Shown: piece after piece, positions 26,188 to 40,411 of the stretch | Numbering within the stretch: position 1 is the first letter of the stretch | How the letters are laid out: every line of letters starts with the position of its first letter | From: Casuarius casuarius | Taxonomy: Eukaryota > Chordata > Aves > Casuariiformes > Casuariidae | Direction of reading: 5' to 3' | Assembly: GCA_003342895.1 (NCBI GenBank) | Contig: PTFA01000005.1 | Coordinates: forward strand, 1,624,618-1,688,617 | Length of the DNA: 64,000 bases | Translations under genes and position numbers: made by a program | The notes under the pieces: generated by a model | What the model saw: only the letters and a program-made list of their open reading frames with translations | Database searches by the model: none | What the model was told of the DNA's origin: nothing

Positions 26188-29100
26188 GCTACACACACAA
26201 CTGTGTTTTTGGCAGGGTCAGACAACTGATAGTTCCCAATAGGGACATGCCCTTAAACTACAGAAAAGTAGATATTGGCTCAATTCATGTGTCCAAATTC
26301 AAACATTTGTATAGTAACATAGATGCAACATTTCCTTTATGAAATCATGATCAACAAAAACATAATTGCCTCTATTCTGTTTTTCTCCCAAACCTGCACT
26401 ACTGTAGCAAATAGTAGCTCAATTACTGGTTCCCCAAAATTATATGAGCTGAACAAAAAAGTGAAGGAAAATAGTCTATGCTTTGTCCATATAGCTAATT
26501 AATGAAGAATTTTGCTATTATGTTTTTGCAAGCGGTTTGATACTCCTTTTCAACAGGATACATAACATACGTCATGTAAAGATACTGGTTTTATCATCAT
26601 CTTTTCCTAGAGAACTGAAAAAACCCCAGCAATTCTGAACAAATTATGAAATTTAGGTGAAAAATAGGTGACCAGATTTGGTCTATCTTTTGTCCTGAAC
26701 AAAAGATGAAATAAAACACAATGGCATCTCCAGTATCTTCTGGGTGACAGAAAGAGACAAGGCTTAAGGCAGCACTGTTTAAACATTCTGAAGAGGACAA
26801 GTTTCCTCTGAAACAATCTCCAAACCTAAGGAATATGTATTACTGTCCAAACTTTCTAAGCTGGAAAAATTAAAAAGATTATCATTTAAATTATTAAGAA
26901 TCTTTATTCTTGCTATGTATCCTTATTTTGCTGGGACCTATGGTAAGTTAGAAACAGTAAACTTACTGTAAAGGTATACATACACTGGAATCATCTGCTC
27001 TGCAAACCAATTCCCTCATCAATAAGGATTTACTGACATCTGTTTTTTCAGTGAAATCTGGTTTTTGGAGGGGAGTGGGGTGTTTTTGTTTTGTTTTGGT
27101 TTGGTTTTTTTACCAACATTGCCAGTTGTCGGCACTATTTTGTTTCAGCCTGGGTGATTTATTCCTAGTTGAGTGGAACTAATTATTTTGCCTTTCAGCC
27201 CTGAAGCACATGATTAAGTAAAGAGCGTTTTCCTCTGGCAACCTATTCCAAGGGCAAGGAGGCAAGCGTACTTTTTGCAAACACCAGTCTCACTGAAAGC
27301 TCCACGCAAATACAAAAAAGAAAAATCAGCCTAGGAATTAAGGGAAATGCATCTAATTAAATACTCATAAAGACCATGAGAGCCCCAAATTCCTCTAATT
27401 ACAGGTTATCAGTAGATCCTTTACAGTGCGCATCAGCCAAAAAATCCTCTTGTAGAACCATCCTCAGCCTTTTGGGTATGTCTAAACTGAACATCGAGAA
27501 ACTGATTTCTCTTGCACCAATGACTTCTCTATTAGAATCAATGAAATGGGTTTGCACTGATCATTCAACTTTTTTCTCCTTCCTGTTTTTGTAAAAGGGT
27601 TCTCCCTCCTTTCAAAATATTGTTTTTTAATCAAAGATAGATACTTTGCAATTAAAACTTTTCTTCCAACACCCAAGATAGAACAGAATTAACTACACTT
27701 CTTTTTCATTTCCCTTTTTTTCAGTTTTCTTTTTGCTACTCTGTTTGACTTCTGAAAGGAGCAAATTGGTTAAAGGAAAAAAAATAAAAGTGGTAACAAC
27801 CCTTTAACTTAGTTCATTCTTTTGCATTCTGCATTAATAAGAAAGAAGTGAAACAATTCTCAAAAAATTAAGATCCAAGAATGTTTGAAAAATATTTTTA
27901 AAAATGCAAAATGTCCATTTTCAATTCAAAATCTTTTTCATTATTGAGAAAGTTCGTTATGTTTTCTACCATGAGTGTGTATCTCCAATTTCTAGTAGCT
28001 AGCTATATTACTTACCAGCAGACAAATCTTTCACTGTACTTTTTGTATAAACATGTGAAAATGTCTTTACTTTGCGCTACCCCAGTGCAGCTTCATGAAG
28101 ATATTGTTTTGGTCAATAACATGACATCTTCATCATAATATACAATGGACAATCAGTGTAACACTGGATAATATTCCTTAATGATATTATCAAGAGCAGA
28201 TGTACAAAAGAGTATCTCGGAGACTGCTAAGCCTTTGACTTTTCCAGTCCTTGGTTTCATCCACTGTGGAAGCAGTACTCTAAAATGCTATCTAAATAAC
28301 CAGCTGGGTTGGGATGTTTTGTGATCTATTTCTATGGCATAGCTGTCCAGATAAATAAAAACTTCATGTAAGTTACGAGCTTTCAACACAAGTCTTCCAT
28401 GGTGTTGTACTGACACTGCTGGCAACATCAGCTGGAGGGTCAGTAACTACAAGGAGATGAGAGAATCTCACCGGTCACATGCAGAGGTGATTCTGTCCAT
28501 GTCAGAAATATTCACGCGGGGGAGAAAAGAAGCTCGTGTGCGAGCAAAAGTTGGCAAGTAGGTAGGTATATGATGATAAATCAGCTAAAATTCTTTCTAG
28601 TGAGATGCCACTCCCTGCACTGTAAGAATACTGGTATCATGATAAAAAGTTGATAGCCTGTAGTCATACTTTATTCTGCTACAACCTGGTGATATCTGAA
28701 AAGCTGGGAAAAGTGGAGTTGCATCAGAACCAGGATGAGAACGTAACATTTCCCATATACAAGATCTTATCGCTGTATCTGACATAAGAAAAAAATAGTT
28801 GCTTCTGAAGAAAGGGTAAGACATTTACTAGATAACTGAGAGAATTCAGGAAATTTTGTTCCTAAAATGTAGTAAAGAGAGGTCACCTTAAGCCCTGAAG
28901 AATGTTCAAGAAAATTATACTAGTGAATTTGTAAATCATACTGTTTTTCTGGAAGCTGTTTTTTATATAATAAAAGCCTATAATCAAATATTACTAGTCA
29001 ATTTGATAAGATTAGGCTCCAGTTTTACAAATGTCACACTGCAAAAACCATCATTATGCCTATCTTTGTACTGCAGATCTTGCAAAAGCACCAGTACAAC

Positions 29101-30893
29101 AGTTCTGCATAACTTGCAAAAATCTGCATTTAGTTTAGTACCAACATAAATTCCTAGGAAAAGAATATAACTCACCACCGCATGAATGAAAGCAAACACA
29201 AAACTTGATCTTCTTTATGTGTTTTGGCTCCCTTTGAACCTCCAGTATAAGGTGTTGCTAGTGAGCTTTAAAGTCCCCAGTGAAAAAAAGATCTGTCACA
29301 TGAGTGGATGTCATTCATATTACCAAGCTGTATTAGCTAGACTGAAGGTAAGGGTCTTGCTATTAATTTTCATAGTTAAATTCTTAAGATGAGCAACAAG
29401 ACGCTGAGCTGAAGTTTCAGGCATATCATGTCTTCTTGTTGTGAGGGTAAGATTTTTAAGTAGTTTTAAAATTTGGGATAGACCTAAGCCATCTGTCTGC
29501 TTTCACTAATGTTTTGGCAAACACTAGCCATGTCCAGTTGAATATCTTGGTGTACCTTCAAGCTATCTGTCCAGGTAGGCAACTCATCTGTGTCCTTACT
29601 TCTTTTAAAGACAAGACCTGGGTGCATCACAGCGCGCTCTGCCCTGAAGTTTCTGTGGGAAGAAATCCATGGGCTTGAGGGCAGGAAGTCACAATATCTG
29701 CTCAGTGTGGAAGGACAAGGCTCACTGCTAGGTACTCCCATGGCAGAGTTCCTTCCAAAGTTTGATTGTATTCAGTGTGCTTTTTACTTTATGATCCAAA
29801 CCATTTACGAAAATATGGTTGAACTGTTGCCAAGTTATATTCAGAGATTCTTGTTCTTGAATGATAACAGAAAATTATTCCTCAATAGTTTGTGTATCAG
29901 TTAGTTTTGTAAAGCTTGAGAAGCACAAAGTAAATTAAAAACACTATGAAATGCAAGGTATCAGTGGTCATCTCTCTCTCTTTCAAATTATGGGGAAACT
30001 CCAACACAGTGGTTCNCCATACATAATATATTCCTATCTGCTGATACTCAGGTCCAGTTAAAATTCAGAATAGCTTCCAAAAATATTGTTACTTGTTTTT
30101 TCAGATGAAGTCTTTTTTTGATTCTTACTTCTGTGATCTCCAATCTTCTCAAAGTCCTTTGAAATTAGCAGAAAATTCTACAGTGTTTCATTTTACAAAT
30201 AAAGCATTTTGTAGCTATATAGCTTAGAAAACACAAAAAATTTATTATTGTGATTTCTGTCATAAAATACTTAACTGTCAAGTAAATGTATGGGCCACAA
30301 ACAGGCACATTGCTACTCTTTTAAGAAGAAAAAATTGTGCACAGACTGAAGAGGAAGCTTAAAAAATCCAGGAATTACAGAACGCCTAATACAACTCATG
30401 CATTATCCTTGACCTAACTTTGCATTCATGCTTATGCAACACGATTGACTTGAGAAAAGAATGGTATGGAGAAGGAATTTCTGCTATAACAAAGCTTGAC
30501 TTAATAACTTCTATGGACAGTTCATTATTTTATACCACAGACAACTGGCACTAATCCAAAAGACTATTCTCTTTTCAGTGCTTTTTCACACAAAGATGCC
30601 TTGCAAGTAGATTTATATCAACGAGAGAAACAGTTCACTTATGGTTCTTTTGTTTCCTCTTGTCCTCTTTTCCTTTGCATACTTAATCGCCCTTTGGTAA
30701 CACCATTTTGCTGACTGATCAATTCAAACTAGACCGAACAAGAACAGTCACCATAAACCAAATTGCAATTATGGTATCTTCTGAATAGTAAAGAATTTCT
30801 CCTGTATTGTTGTATTATCTACCCCAAACAGCATTTAAAAAGAGATGCTTAAAACCATATTCTCACAATATTATTATTAAGTTTGCAATTGCT

Positions 30894-31166
30894 CTATCCT
30901 GCTAGTAAACAGCTGGCATCGTCTTCAAAACCTTTACGCACAATCCCTGTCATTACATTTTTCAATTTCTGAAAACTGATAGTGAGAGGCAGCTCTTTAC
31001 ATGGCTCTAAGGAGACTCTGGCGTAGTCTAAGTTGGTAAAAACAAAAGAAATGAGGACCTCAACACTGGAAAATGATTTTTGACTTTGTACATGAACAGA
31101 AATACACATTTTCAGGGGAGCCAATTTCGATGTTCCTAAGCATTGTCTCAGTTCCACAGTTTTTGC
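30894..31166 (-). other. Unidentified exon-like frame in the 19.3-kb ERC1 intron
   Basis: A minus-strand segment begins after a plausible acceptor (gtaattttttctag) and stays open for 90 codons, AKTVELRQCLGTSKLAPLK to EDDASCLLAG, ending in TAG. The starting phase (0) is compatible with the donor of the preceding ERC1 exon (LQKK). The product is not coiled coil and I do not recognise a family. There is no good ATG at its start. It could be an alternative 3'-terminal exon, a decayed retrocopy or chance; 90 open codons in AT-rich intron DNA is longer than expected but not decisive. Confidence 0.25.
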
Positions 31167-34100
31167 CTAGAAAAAATTACATGTTAGCAATGAGTCACAT
31201 CCTTAGACAGCTGTAAAACAGTTAAATTTAGTTAAGAAATTACTTCATTCTGAGGAGGTTCAACAATATCAATAGCCCAACCTAGTCAAAAGCAGAGTCC
31301 TTGTGTTGTAAAATCCCGTCTTTGACACTGGCCAATATGAAAGAGGACTCTGAAGTGAGGGGTGCAGGAGGAGGCAGTCTTTCTAACCTATAGATATTGG
31401 TTATGTCACAAAGCATACAGGCTTAATACGAATGCACAATGCTTTATGTAAAATGCAATTTTTTTAACAAAAGTATAAAAGCTGGTCATCGGATATTTGT
31501 TTCAGCAATATCTAAACTAATTGGTTAATCACCTATGGTTAATTACATAATCCATTAAAAAAATCACTGTTTTATCTTAAAGCTTCACTTAGTGACTCCT
31601 TATTTTTGACACTATTGATCAGCTAAGAGAGAGTCAGTATCCATTATCCACCAACAGCAAGATTTCAAACTGGGTTGTTTATTAAGACAATTTGTTGGCT
31701 CCAACCTCAGGGCAATACTCCTATTCACTCAAGTAATTTTAAACAGAACCCCGCCATCACAAATAGCAAAACAAATTCATATAGATTCTGCTTCTCTTCT
31801 CCTCCTTCAATGAAACATTAAGTTTGTAAATTTAGTTTCGATTTCTTTCGTATATGTTAAAGGGTCACTTATATTGAGAACCATAATTGAAATCATGTGG
31901 TAATTTATTTCACAATCTAATTCTGGATAACATCCATTTTGTTGAAATCTTGGCCTAATCATGCAGAATAGCATCATGCTAATTCTTCTTCCAGCTGTGT
32001 CCTGACATTATCAAGCAATCTCTTTTGACTATGCTTTCTAGAGTTTTATTCCTAAGACTTATCAAATATGAATGGATTAAAAACCCAACTATTTTGGGAA
32101 CGCTTGGTCCCTCCTGTACCAAGTCCCAGAAGGGACTTTGCTGATATATGTATGTAGATTTCATTTAGGAAAAAATACAAATACTGTAATTCAGAGCATT
32201 TTCAGAATGGAGGTTCCCAAACATTCAAAATAAGGAAGACTGAAACTACTTCACCATGGAAGAGCCTCTCTCTTTCTTACAAAAGGCTGATAAAAAAAGG
32301 GAAAAATTTAGAACCAGTGCATGTTAACTTAGATTTTATATTCCATTTTGCAAGAAACAGAGTAAAACTGAGATGCTCAGACGTTGGTTTTGGAGTAGCT
32401 TAAGCTTTACAAGGTTATATATCATGCTTACAATGTGTCAAGTGAAAAGCTTATTAAATTATTAATTAAAATTTTTCACCTGGATAAACCCCAAGTACAG
32501 TGATCCATTGCTTGCTACTGTCAAACAAATACCTTTCATTCCATGACAACTTGATCTCATGTACTTGGGAATGATAATGCTATTTTCCTACCTTGCTTTA
32601 GATTCTGATTTGGTTGTATAGAGAGTAAAGGTACCATACCTACTGAAATACCTCTGCTTAGATACTTTCGCAGTACATACTACATATCATATGCTCTACA
32701 GAGAAGATGATGATGAGAAGAGGCATGAGGACAGGAAAGGCTCGACTCATCACAGCACTGCAATACCTAAGAATGAAAATCAGGGAACAAAGACAACCAA
32801 TCATTAAGACAGACAGATGGACAGGATGGGAACATGGGATTTAATGTTGGCTGTAAAGGAAATCCTGACAGCAAACTAAATTTCATCTACGTTATCATTT
32901 AGGATCACTCAAGCAGAAGGCTGTACAATTTGAACACAGATTTTAAATGAGACTCAGATTCACACACCGAATTACATTTTCCAAATCAATGATTTAATAC
33001 AATGATTAAAGAAATACTGCAAGGTAAAATTGCCCTAAACCAGAGGAGAAAGCTCCAGAAAGGAAGGATGTTTCCAATTCCAATGTAAAATATGGCCAAC
33101 CAGCTGCCATTCCCCTGTTTTATTCTCTCTGAAAGACTGATGAATACAAAGGGAGAAGTAAGGTATTACTGTAAATACTAAACACAAGAGTATATATTGT
33201 TGTTGAGTATTTTGTTATCACTGCTATTGCAGAGTTACTTCAAAACACAAGGATAAGCGACAGAAAAATCAAACTTCAAAATAAAATTCATTCAGGGTCC
33301 ATGCTCCAAAAAGGTATGAATTTAAGAAGCCACATATATTAAATTACTCCCATTATTTGATCACACTCTTTCCCATTTTATACCACAGACTGCTTTAGAC
33401 AAATCAACACTCCAATCTCTACTAAAAATAAAGGCTGGGAGGGAAAGAGTGTGGTCCTCTTCATCCAGAAGTTTTCTTTAGAACACTCCACCACCCATCA
33501 TTGGCTGAAGGTATGGGAGCCCTTCAGCAGGAAGAGCATCACAACTGTTAAGCCCACATGTTATTCTGGGACAAGGTGATTCTCATTTCTCCTGGTGACA
33601 CTGTTCCATCTTGAGCAGGGACTGGAATGGATTTTTCTCATCCCTTGGATAGGTGAAATCACAGGCTTGAAAGCCATTCATATACTTGTGGGTTATGACA
33701 GTTCTAATGACTGTATAAATATTGAGTCAAAACTCACCATAGAACATTTTCTAACCTAGTGGGTTCAAAACCACACTTGAATCAAGCAAAACATAGATCT
33801 GAACTGAAAAATGACTCCTTCCTTGTTGTACTGCAGTTCACTGAGTTGGCTAACCCAATCAGTAACGGCTGCTCCAGACACAGCTCAGAAAATCCCCCGA
33901 GGGGCAGAAAATGCCTGAATAGCAATTCAGCGGTGACCAAAGTGTCAGAAATTGCAAAGTCTTGCAACCCAGAGAGCAATGAAAAGCCATGCGAGGAAGA
34001 CTGATGTAAGCAACCTCAAAAATGGTACACGCCCTTGCTTTTCCTGCCTCCTCAATCATCGAGGACTTTGTATTTGTCTAGTACGACAGTGAATACACCA

Positions 34101-36185
34101 ACAAAGCTTATTAGCTTTATCTTGCCAAAAACCCTACACATTTAATTTATAATGAAGCCAAAAGGCCCCAAAGTTGGCCGTTTTCCCAGATCCCTTCAAG
34201 AAACCAGTATTTGTCAGTCTCACTACCTATGAGTAATGTTCTGTGTTGCCAATCAAGAGGTTATCTCAAAGCACAAGAAGGACATAATATTAAAATGACT
34301 GCTGCTCTTTGAGGGATACTCAAAAAAAGACTCCTTTCATATATGATAGATCTGCTAAATTGTGCTTTCAGTTTTTGGAACACTGGAACACAGATAATTC
34401 CAGGAACTCCATGAAGTTCCCTTGTAACTTTGCTATTGCTATCCATCTTCTATAACACTATTACAGCAATGCATATCAATTTAAAAACCTACATTAGCCA
34501 GCTACAGCAGCTGAACTACACAACCAACAGCATTAACCTCACAGTCCTGCTTTCCTTCGTAGTTTGAAGCTACTTATCTAAAAGGAGGACTGGATATTCA
34601 TTATTTCAACAGATAAAAATCAAGTACTTTAGTAACTAAAGGCAATAGGCAAGATTCTTTCTTAAATAACATCAGCATAAATTGAGAGAATTTTCCATAT
34701 GTCACTAGATCTTAAGATAAGAAATTGTCTTGCTATCTTTCACACACATCAAAACAACACTTCATTTTTGAAAGAATATTCTCATTCATCTGGGAATATG
34801 GGTATATATGCTGCATATGGTCCAGATATTTTTATTTTTGTTGTGGTATCATATAAAACTCCCAGTAAAAGAGGGGGTTGTATAAAAATAAAGCAGCATA
34901 TTCTGCATATATAAATTACAACTTTTAACATGCCCAGTCATAAAACTCATTAAATCTTAATACCAAATAGCCATAATTTTATTTTGAATTCAGTAGCTTT
35001 CTCTAACAGGGATGCTGCATTGGTAATCATAACTATACACTGAAAATCATTGTAATAAGATACAAGTTTCTTTATTAAAAATCAGTTTTTCAAATTTAAC
35101 TTTTGCCTCCTCCAGCAATTAAGAAATCTCACATAATTTACTAAGCAACCTTCAGGTGCATGTTAGCATGAATTAATTCACTCACAAACAGATTTCGCTG
35201 CATTGAAGTTTAATAGAAGTGAGTACTACACAACCCTGAGATTTATTTTTAAACTGTGTATTTAAAAATCACATTTTTGGAGTTGTTATTTTCCAAGACC
35301 ATGCAGTATTTATATGAGGTTCTCCACGCATCTTATATTTTAGGGGACTAGTACTGAGAGTTACTTAGATTACAGCAACAGTATTTTTCTGAATGATTCC
35401 ATAATACAGCAGAAAAATGAGGACAAATGATGGAATCCATGTGGCCCACAACATGTCAAACAGTCCAGTTGCTATTGGTAAATGACCGTTTTTAATACTT
35501 TTTAAGAATGATTGGCCATATTCATTATTAGCTCTTAATAAGCAAATGTTTATAAGCCTCGAAGACAGTAAGAGGTAAATTACTTGAATAATGATTACAG
35601 AGGTAGAGTGGGCCAAGTGCAGCCACTACCCTTATGAAAGAATAATTCTGCGGAAAACAGCAGTAAATGCATGAACTCGGTTCACGTGTGAAAAGCTAAG
35701 TGTAGCTAACTTATGAGAGAGCCCTTTGTATAATTTTATGTAAATATAAATTGCTCTTTAATTGTTCAAGAACATCGACAAGAAGCCTAGGTGCTCCTGA
35801 ATAATTTTCTGGTATCTAAATAAAAAGATAGTATTTCTAGTATGTAGTAGCATCCAAGAGCACGTCATTCTGGTTAATGTGAAGAAAAGAAAACCAGAAG
35901 GCAAATAAATTTAACATACATAGAGCTCAGAAACTGTCTTCAGAATGACTTCTAATGAACCTAAAGAGACAATATTTAAAAAGAACACCGTACAGGCTCT
36001 AGATTTCTCCCACTCTCCTGCATGATATAATCACGATCTTTATACTGATAAAACAAGGAACTAGACACTAGCATCTCAAAGACAGAATTCACGAGAGTCC
36101 CAGAAATGAAAGTTATCTGCTAAGGGGAAAAGGGACATGTCAAGAGATTCTAGTAGAAGCAGATNTATTCTGCAGAGTGCAGACC

Positions 36186-36204
36186 ACTATCTCCAGGAGA
36201 TAGT
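36186..36204. repeat. 19-bp palindrome
   Basis: ACTATCTCC and GGAGATAGT flank a single A, a perfect inverted repeat with a one-base centre. Confidence 0.9.
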
Positions 36205-37743
36205 CCAGAATGTAAGAGGCAGGGTGGGAGGGGTAGATCTGCAGAAACATTAAGATAAGAACCTCATTCATCTAGCCAGCCAATGTGCCTTGTGCCATCC
36301 TGTTGGTAGGAAGAACCTCTCTTACACAACAAGGAAGCATGTTTGTTGAGAAAGCCACTAGCATTGATGCCACGAGATGCAACATGGCAAGGTGTCAGAG
36401 AGTGCTAAAAGTTTTTGTAGGGCTGGAAAGAGGAATCGAGTAGCTGGGCATGACAGTGGTATACTAAAAGAATCCTCCCACTAGAACTAAGCCATGCTCA
36501 TATCAGTAACACTTTTCCTGATCAAAATTCTTAGAACAAGAGATGTCAGAGAAAGGGCATAAAACAGTTTGCCATGAAACTACAAATGCATCCAGCAAAG
36601 ACCCTTAGGAATAGAAAGCCTGGTGCTTCTTGTTGATACTCAGGATAAACACTTGGGATGTTCTGAATAGTAGAAGTCCGTACTTAAGTCAAGTGTACTG
36701 AGTTTCCTTCTTCCGGCTTAATGATATCAAACAATTCCAACTCAACACTACAGTGCCAAGAATGCCCAAGAGATGATTTATTGTTGTTGATAACCAAGTT
36801 CGAAGTTCCCGACAGACAGAACGGAATTTCAACATGTACATTAATACATGTGGTCACGTACTGTTTATTTTATAACCTAAACAAGTTGCCTATTACTATG
36901 GGCTATAAACTCACTGGTGAAGGCCATACAAATTACTAACATAGAGCTGTGAAATACCTGCTGCTCTCTTGGAAACCAAAAACCCAGTGCAATAAGAATG
37001 CTGGAGTGCACCTCAGTGTACAACAAGGCATCTGCCATGATGGATCTGGATTAGGCAAGAAGATCAAAAGAACATTCCTTGGATCAGTTCCTAGAGAATA
37101 CACTGTCACCTCTACCAGCAGTTGTAACTAAGGGATATCTGTCATTGAGAAGACTCTCTGAAGCTAAGCTTGTGGACCTTTTAGGACTGATATTCCAAAT
37201 CAGAAAGATGTATGTTGCTATATGGCTCAGAAATGTTAAGATCAAATCTCATGGTCTAAAGCCTCTCTTGGGAGGGAAAAGATTTTGCTGACACTGAAAC
37301 CAAAGTTGCTCTAATGAGCGCTAAGATCTGGATGGTAATCAGTTCCCTTTAAACCTAAACTACCACAGATTTGAAAGGTGGTATGAAGAAACTGAGATAT
37401 CCCCCTAACCCAATAGCCTCTTATTAGCTGTACATTTAGGGAAAAAAAAATGACATGCCATTCCATTTTACCTGGGCTGCAATTGCTCTAAAAAACTCTT
37501 AATGGATTCTCAGAGAAGTGGAAAGTCAAAATAGAAGGATAAGGATCCTATTTTCAAAGTGGTCACGGTTTACTATAAAATGAAGATAAATTCTGTAGTC
37601 ATCTCCCATGTGGACTAAACTCCTCCCTGAATGGTGAAAATGAAAAAAACAAGAAGAAAACCCAAACAACCAGGATAATTATGCTGAACTCACATAATAA
37701 AGACTTTCCAGATTTCTTTGGTATTTTCACTGCATCAAGAGGC

Positions 37744-37985
37744 ATCGATATGAACAGTCATCAATGCCTACTGAGAGCAAAATCTGACTGAGAGCAAAAG
37801 TGATAGATGCCTGTTGAGATTGAGAGGTACCAATGCTTATTCATAGGGACTGATATCGACAGATATCATTCCATAGTGATACATCTTGAAATCAACAGTC
37901 ATCAAGGCCTCTTGATATTGAGAACGGTCAATGTTCATAGTCGTTGGTGCCTACCAAGAGCAAAATCTGTCTGAGAGCAAAAGGA
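37744..37985. repeat. Degenerate long-unit repeat
   Basis: Words recur in the same order: AACAGTCATCAA at about 37753 and 37892, GAGCAAAATCTG-CTGAGAGCAAAAG at about 37774 and 37957, and TGCCT-N-GAGA-like segments between them. The structure resembles an eroded minisatellite with a 50-140 bp higher-order period. No mobile-element match recognised. Confidence 0.65.
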
Positions 37986-40173
37986 TGAGGGAACGGAGTG
38001 AAAATTATCTTTAAANTACAAACACTGTGACATCAACATTGCTGTTGTAGTAACTATGACCACTACTGATTTTAAACAACTGAATTACAAGTTCAGTTTG
38101 CAGGCCCTCTCTCCTGCCACTCAGTATTTCCTGTCATTAAGCATAAGACATTCAATTCCTAAGCTTTCTGAAAACTAGAGAGCATTTACTTCCTTTGAGA
38201 AAGGTACTGCCTCTTATTCAAAAGAGCAAGACAACTACATCTAGAGTCTTTCCGAATACTGGCTAAACAAATAACATCAGCACAGCCACAACGAATCTGT
38301 CTTCTTCCTCTACTTTAATCACAGGTCAACTATCACATGGTACGCGGGGAGCTGCCAAAAAAGACCCCTGCGTTGAGACACTGAAACTTTTATTTTGACT
38401 ACAGCTGCATTACACAATGAAGGCAGCATTATCCCTCCCTGCCAAAACAAAATGTGACCTCCCCACGAAGCAACAGGTGATAGATTCACTGCTTCTTTCT
38501 CTTTCAGGGCAACTGTTATTTATCTTTTGTCCCAAAAGCTATTTCTGTAAACTGCTTCAATTACACAGTATTGATTTTTCCCCCTATGCCTTTGCAACCG
38601 AGCCTACCGGCACAGACAGACAGATGTTTTTCATATTCAGATTTGCCCAGCGTACTCCCTGTTCTATCTTCCAACATTCTCCCCCTACCTGTGACTCTAA
38701 CAACTCAAAATGAGATTTTATGCTACATTTATTTTCAATGAAATGAAAAGAAAAAAATCCCCAAACTCTGTAAAACTAAGTTTTTGCATGAAATTTCAGA
38801 CAGGAAGACAGTAAAAATCATTTTTGCAGTCTCCAGATTTCTTGCATTTGCTCTATTTCTTTTGTTTCAAATAAAGGTGCTATCAAGCAGCTTAACTGTA
38901 AAAACTTTAAATTGGAAAGTTTCCAGAATTTAAAATGTGAACACACATGGTTTTCTCAGTAACCTACTCCAGTATTTTAGTGCTTACTCGTTATCAGTAG
39001 TGATGCCAATTGTCATGTTATTTTTCTAATCTTTGTTACTCATAATCTTCTAACTGCTTCCTTTATTTGATCCTTAATCAGTCAGCAAACATTCATTACT
39101 TTCCTCTTCAGGATTTCAGAATGATCAGAAAGCATACTTTCTAGTTCACCACCTTTATCAATATAGCAATGTTATTGACAGCACATAAAACAAACTACAC
39201 AGTTAACCTGTGTTAACAAATCAAACAGAGACCCACTAGCCCCAAGAAAGAGTGCATCTCAAATTATTTTTGCTTCAATGACAGAAATTGCATGCATTTA
39301 GTACAACACAGTTTTGGGCACCACATGAACCATTTTCTTGTCAATGTGATCAGAATAAGTGACTACGCATCTGAAACAGTCACTGAAAAAAAAAATTATG
39401 AACAAAAGGATTTTTTGACTAGTCCAAATGCCCACATAGCCATATATGGCTTGGCTATTACTATTATTAGAAGAGGTGACCTTTCTAAATTTTAAAAGAA
39501 AGCAAACAACTTTTTCTAAATGGATAAGTTATGCAAGTTAATAACTTCTCAATAAATTCTTTCCATTTGAACCTCTTTATGATTTTAGTATGTGTTACAA
39601 ATTATCTTTTTACTTAGCATTAAGAATATCCTAGTGTTCAAAATTTAGTTCAAGAGCATGCCCACTGCAAAAATATTCTCAAATTTGAAAATATACTGCA
39701 GGAAAAGCATTTGGTAAAAAATGATTGAATACTATCCACTAATCTGAAACTTAATTCAGTTAAATTCTTGCCAACACCTGTGCACCCTACCTCTTCATAA
39801 CTACAAGCAGCAGTTATATATGCTGGTGATATTTCCAAATACCTAAAGAAAAAAAAATCTCTTACCACTATAAAAAAGCAAAAGCTTTTTTTGTGCCATA
39901 CTTCTTTCATAGTCTTTCACTGTATGCAATTAAAGTGCCTAAATTCCGCTTATTATTGGAAAACTGAGCCAGTAAAAAATACTACTACATACAGCTTCCC
40001 AAGATACTTTCAACTGTACCAGAATCATCTAGACTTTCAGGTTTTAATTTGTATATTCTAACTGATCTGCCTGAAAATACCAGTTTTTAATCAGAGAGAG
40101 GAATAAAAGAACTATTGTGCATGGAAGCAAAAGTTTAAAGGCTGTCCTTTTTATACGAAATAAAATTCTGAAC

Positions 40174-40411
40174 TGTAGGGGCAGACAGCGAGGGATTGGA
40201 CAAGATAGAGTTAAGGAGCCGAAAGCCTTGGGAGGAATAAATAGCGGGATGTAGATAAGGTAGTAGCCGCACGGGATGAGAAGAAGTGATGATGGGAACT
40301 TGACCTTCGGGAAAGTACCAATCTGGGCTAGAGCTTATATAAAGGGCTTGCTTGCTTGAATAAAGTTGATTCTGATCCAGCACATCGGAGTCCGTGAATC
40401 AGACCGCCACA
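40174..40411 (+). mobile_element. Solo LTR of an endogenous retrovirus, 238 bp with 6-bp target-site duplication
   Basis: The element starts TGTAGGGG and ends GCCACA (TG...CA termini) and is flanked by identical 6-bp repeats CTGAAC at 40168-40173 and 40412-40417, the signature of retroviral integration followed by LTR-LTR recombination. Inside are a TATA-box-like TTATATAAAGG (40335-40345) and a polyadenylation signal AATAAA (40359-40364), in the + direction and so antisense to ERC1. It is more GC- and CpG-rich than its surroundings, consistent with a younger insertion. No internal gag, pol or env sequence is present. The family cannot be named from sequence alone. Confidence 0.85.
40335..40364 (+). 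promoter_or_regulatory. Putative LTR core promoter and polyA signal
   Basis: A TATATAA box and an AATAAA hexamer about 20 bp apart lie within the solo LTR and point in the + direction. If still active they could start or end an antisense transcript within ERC1. Activity is inference. Confidence 0.5.

Noticed and set aside
29484..29741. 85-codon minus-strand frame (HPGLVFKRSKDTDELPTW)
   Set aside because: Looked like a retroelement fragment, but no diagnostic domain could be named and the opposite strand is open too.
33759..34004. 81-codon + strand frame ending before a GTAAG-like sequence
   Set aside because: Hydrophilic, somewhat protein-like composition, but no acceptor, partner exon or recognised family.
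40135..40383. 82-codon minus-strand frame
   Set aside because: It overlaps the solo LTR in antisense and is explained by it.
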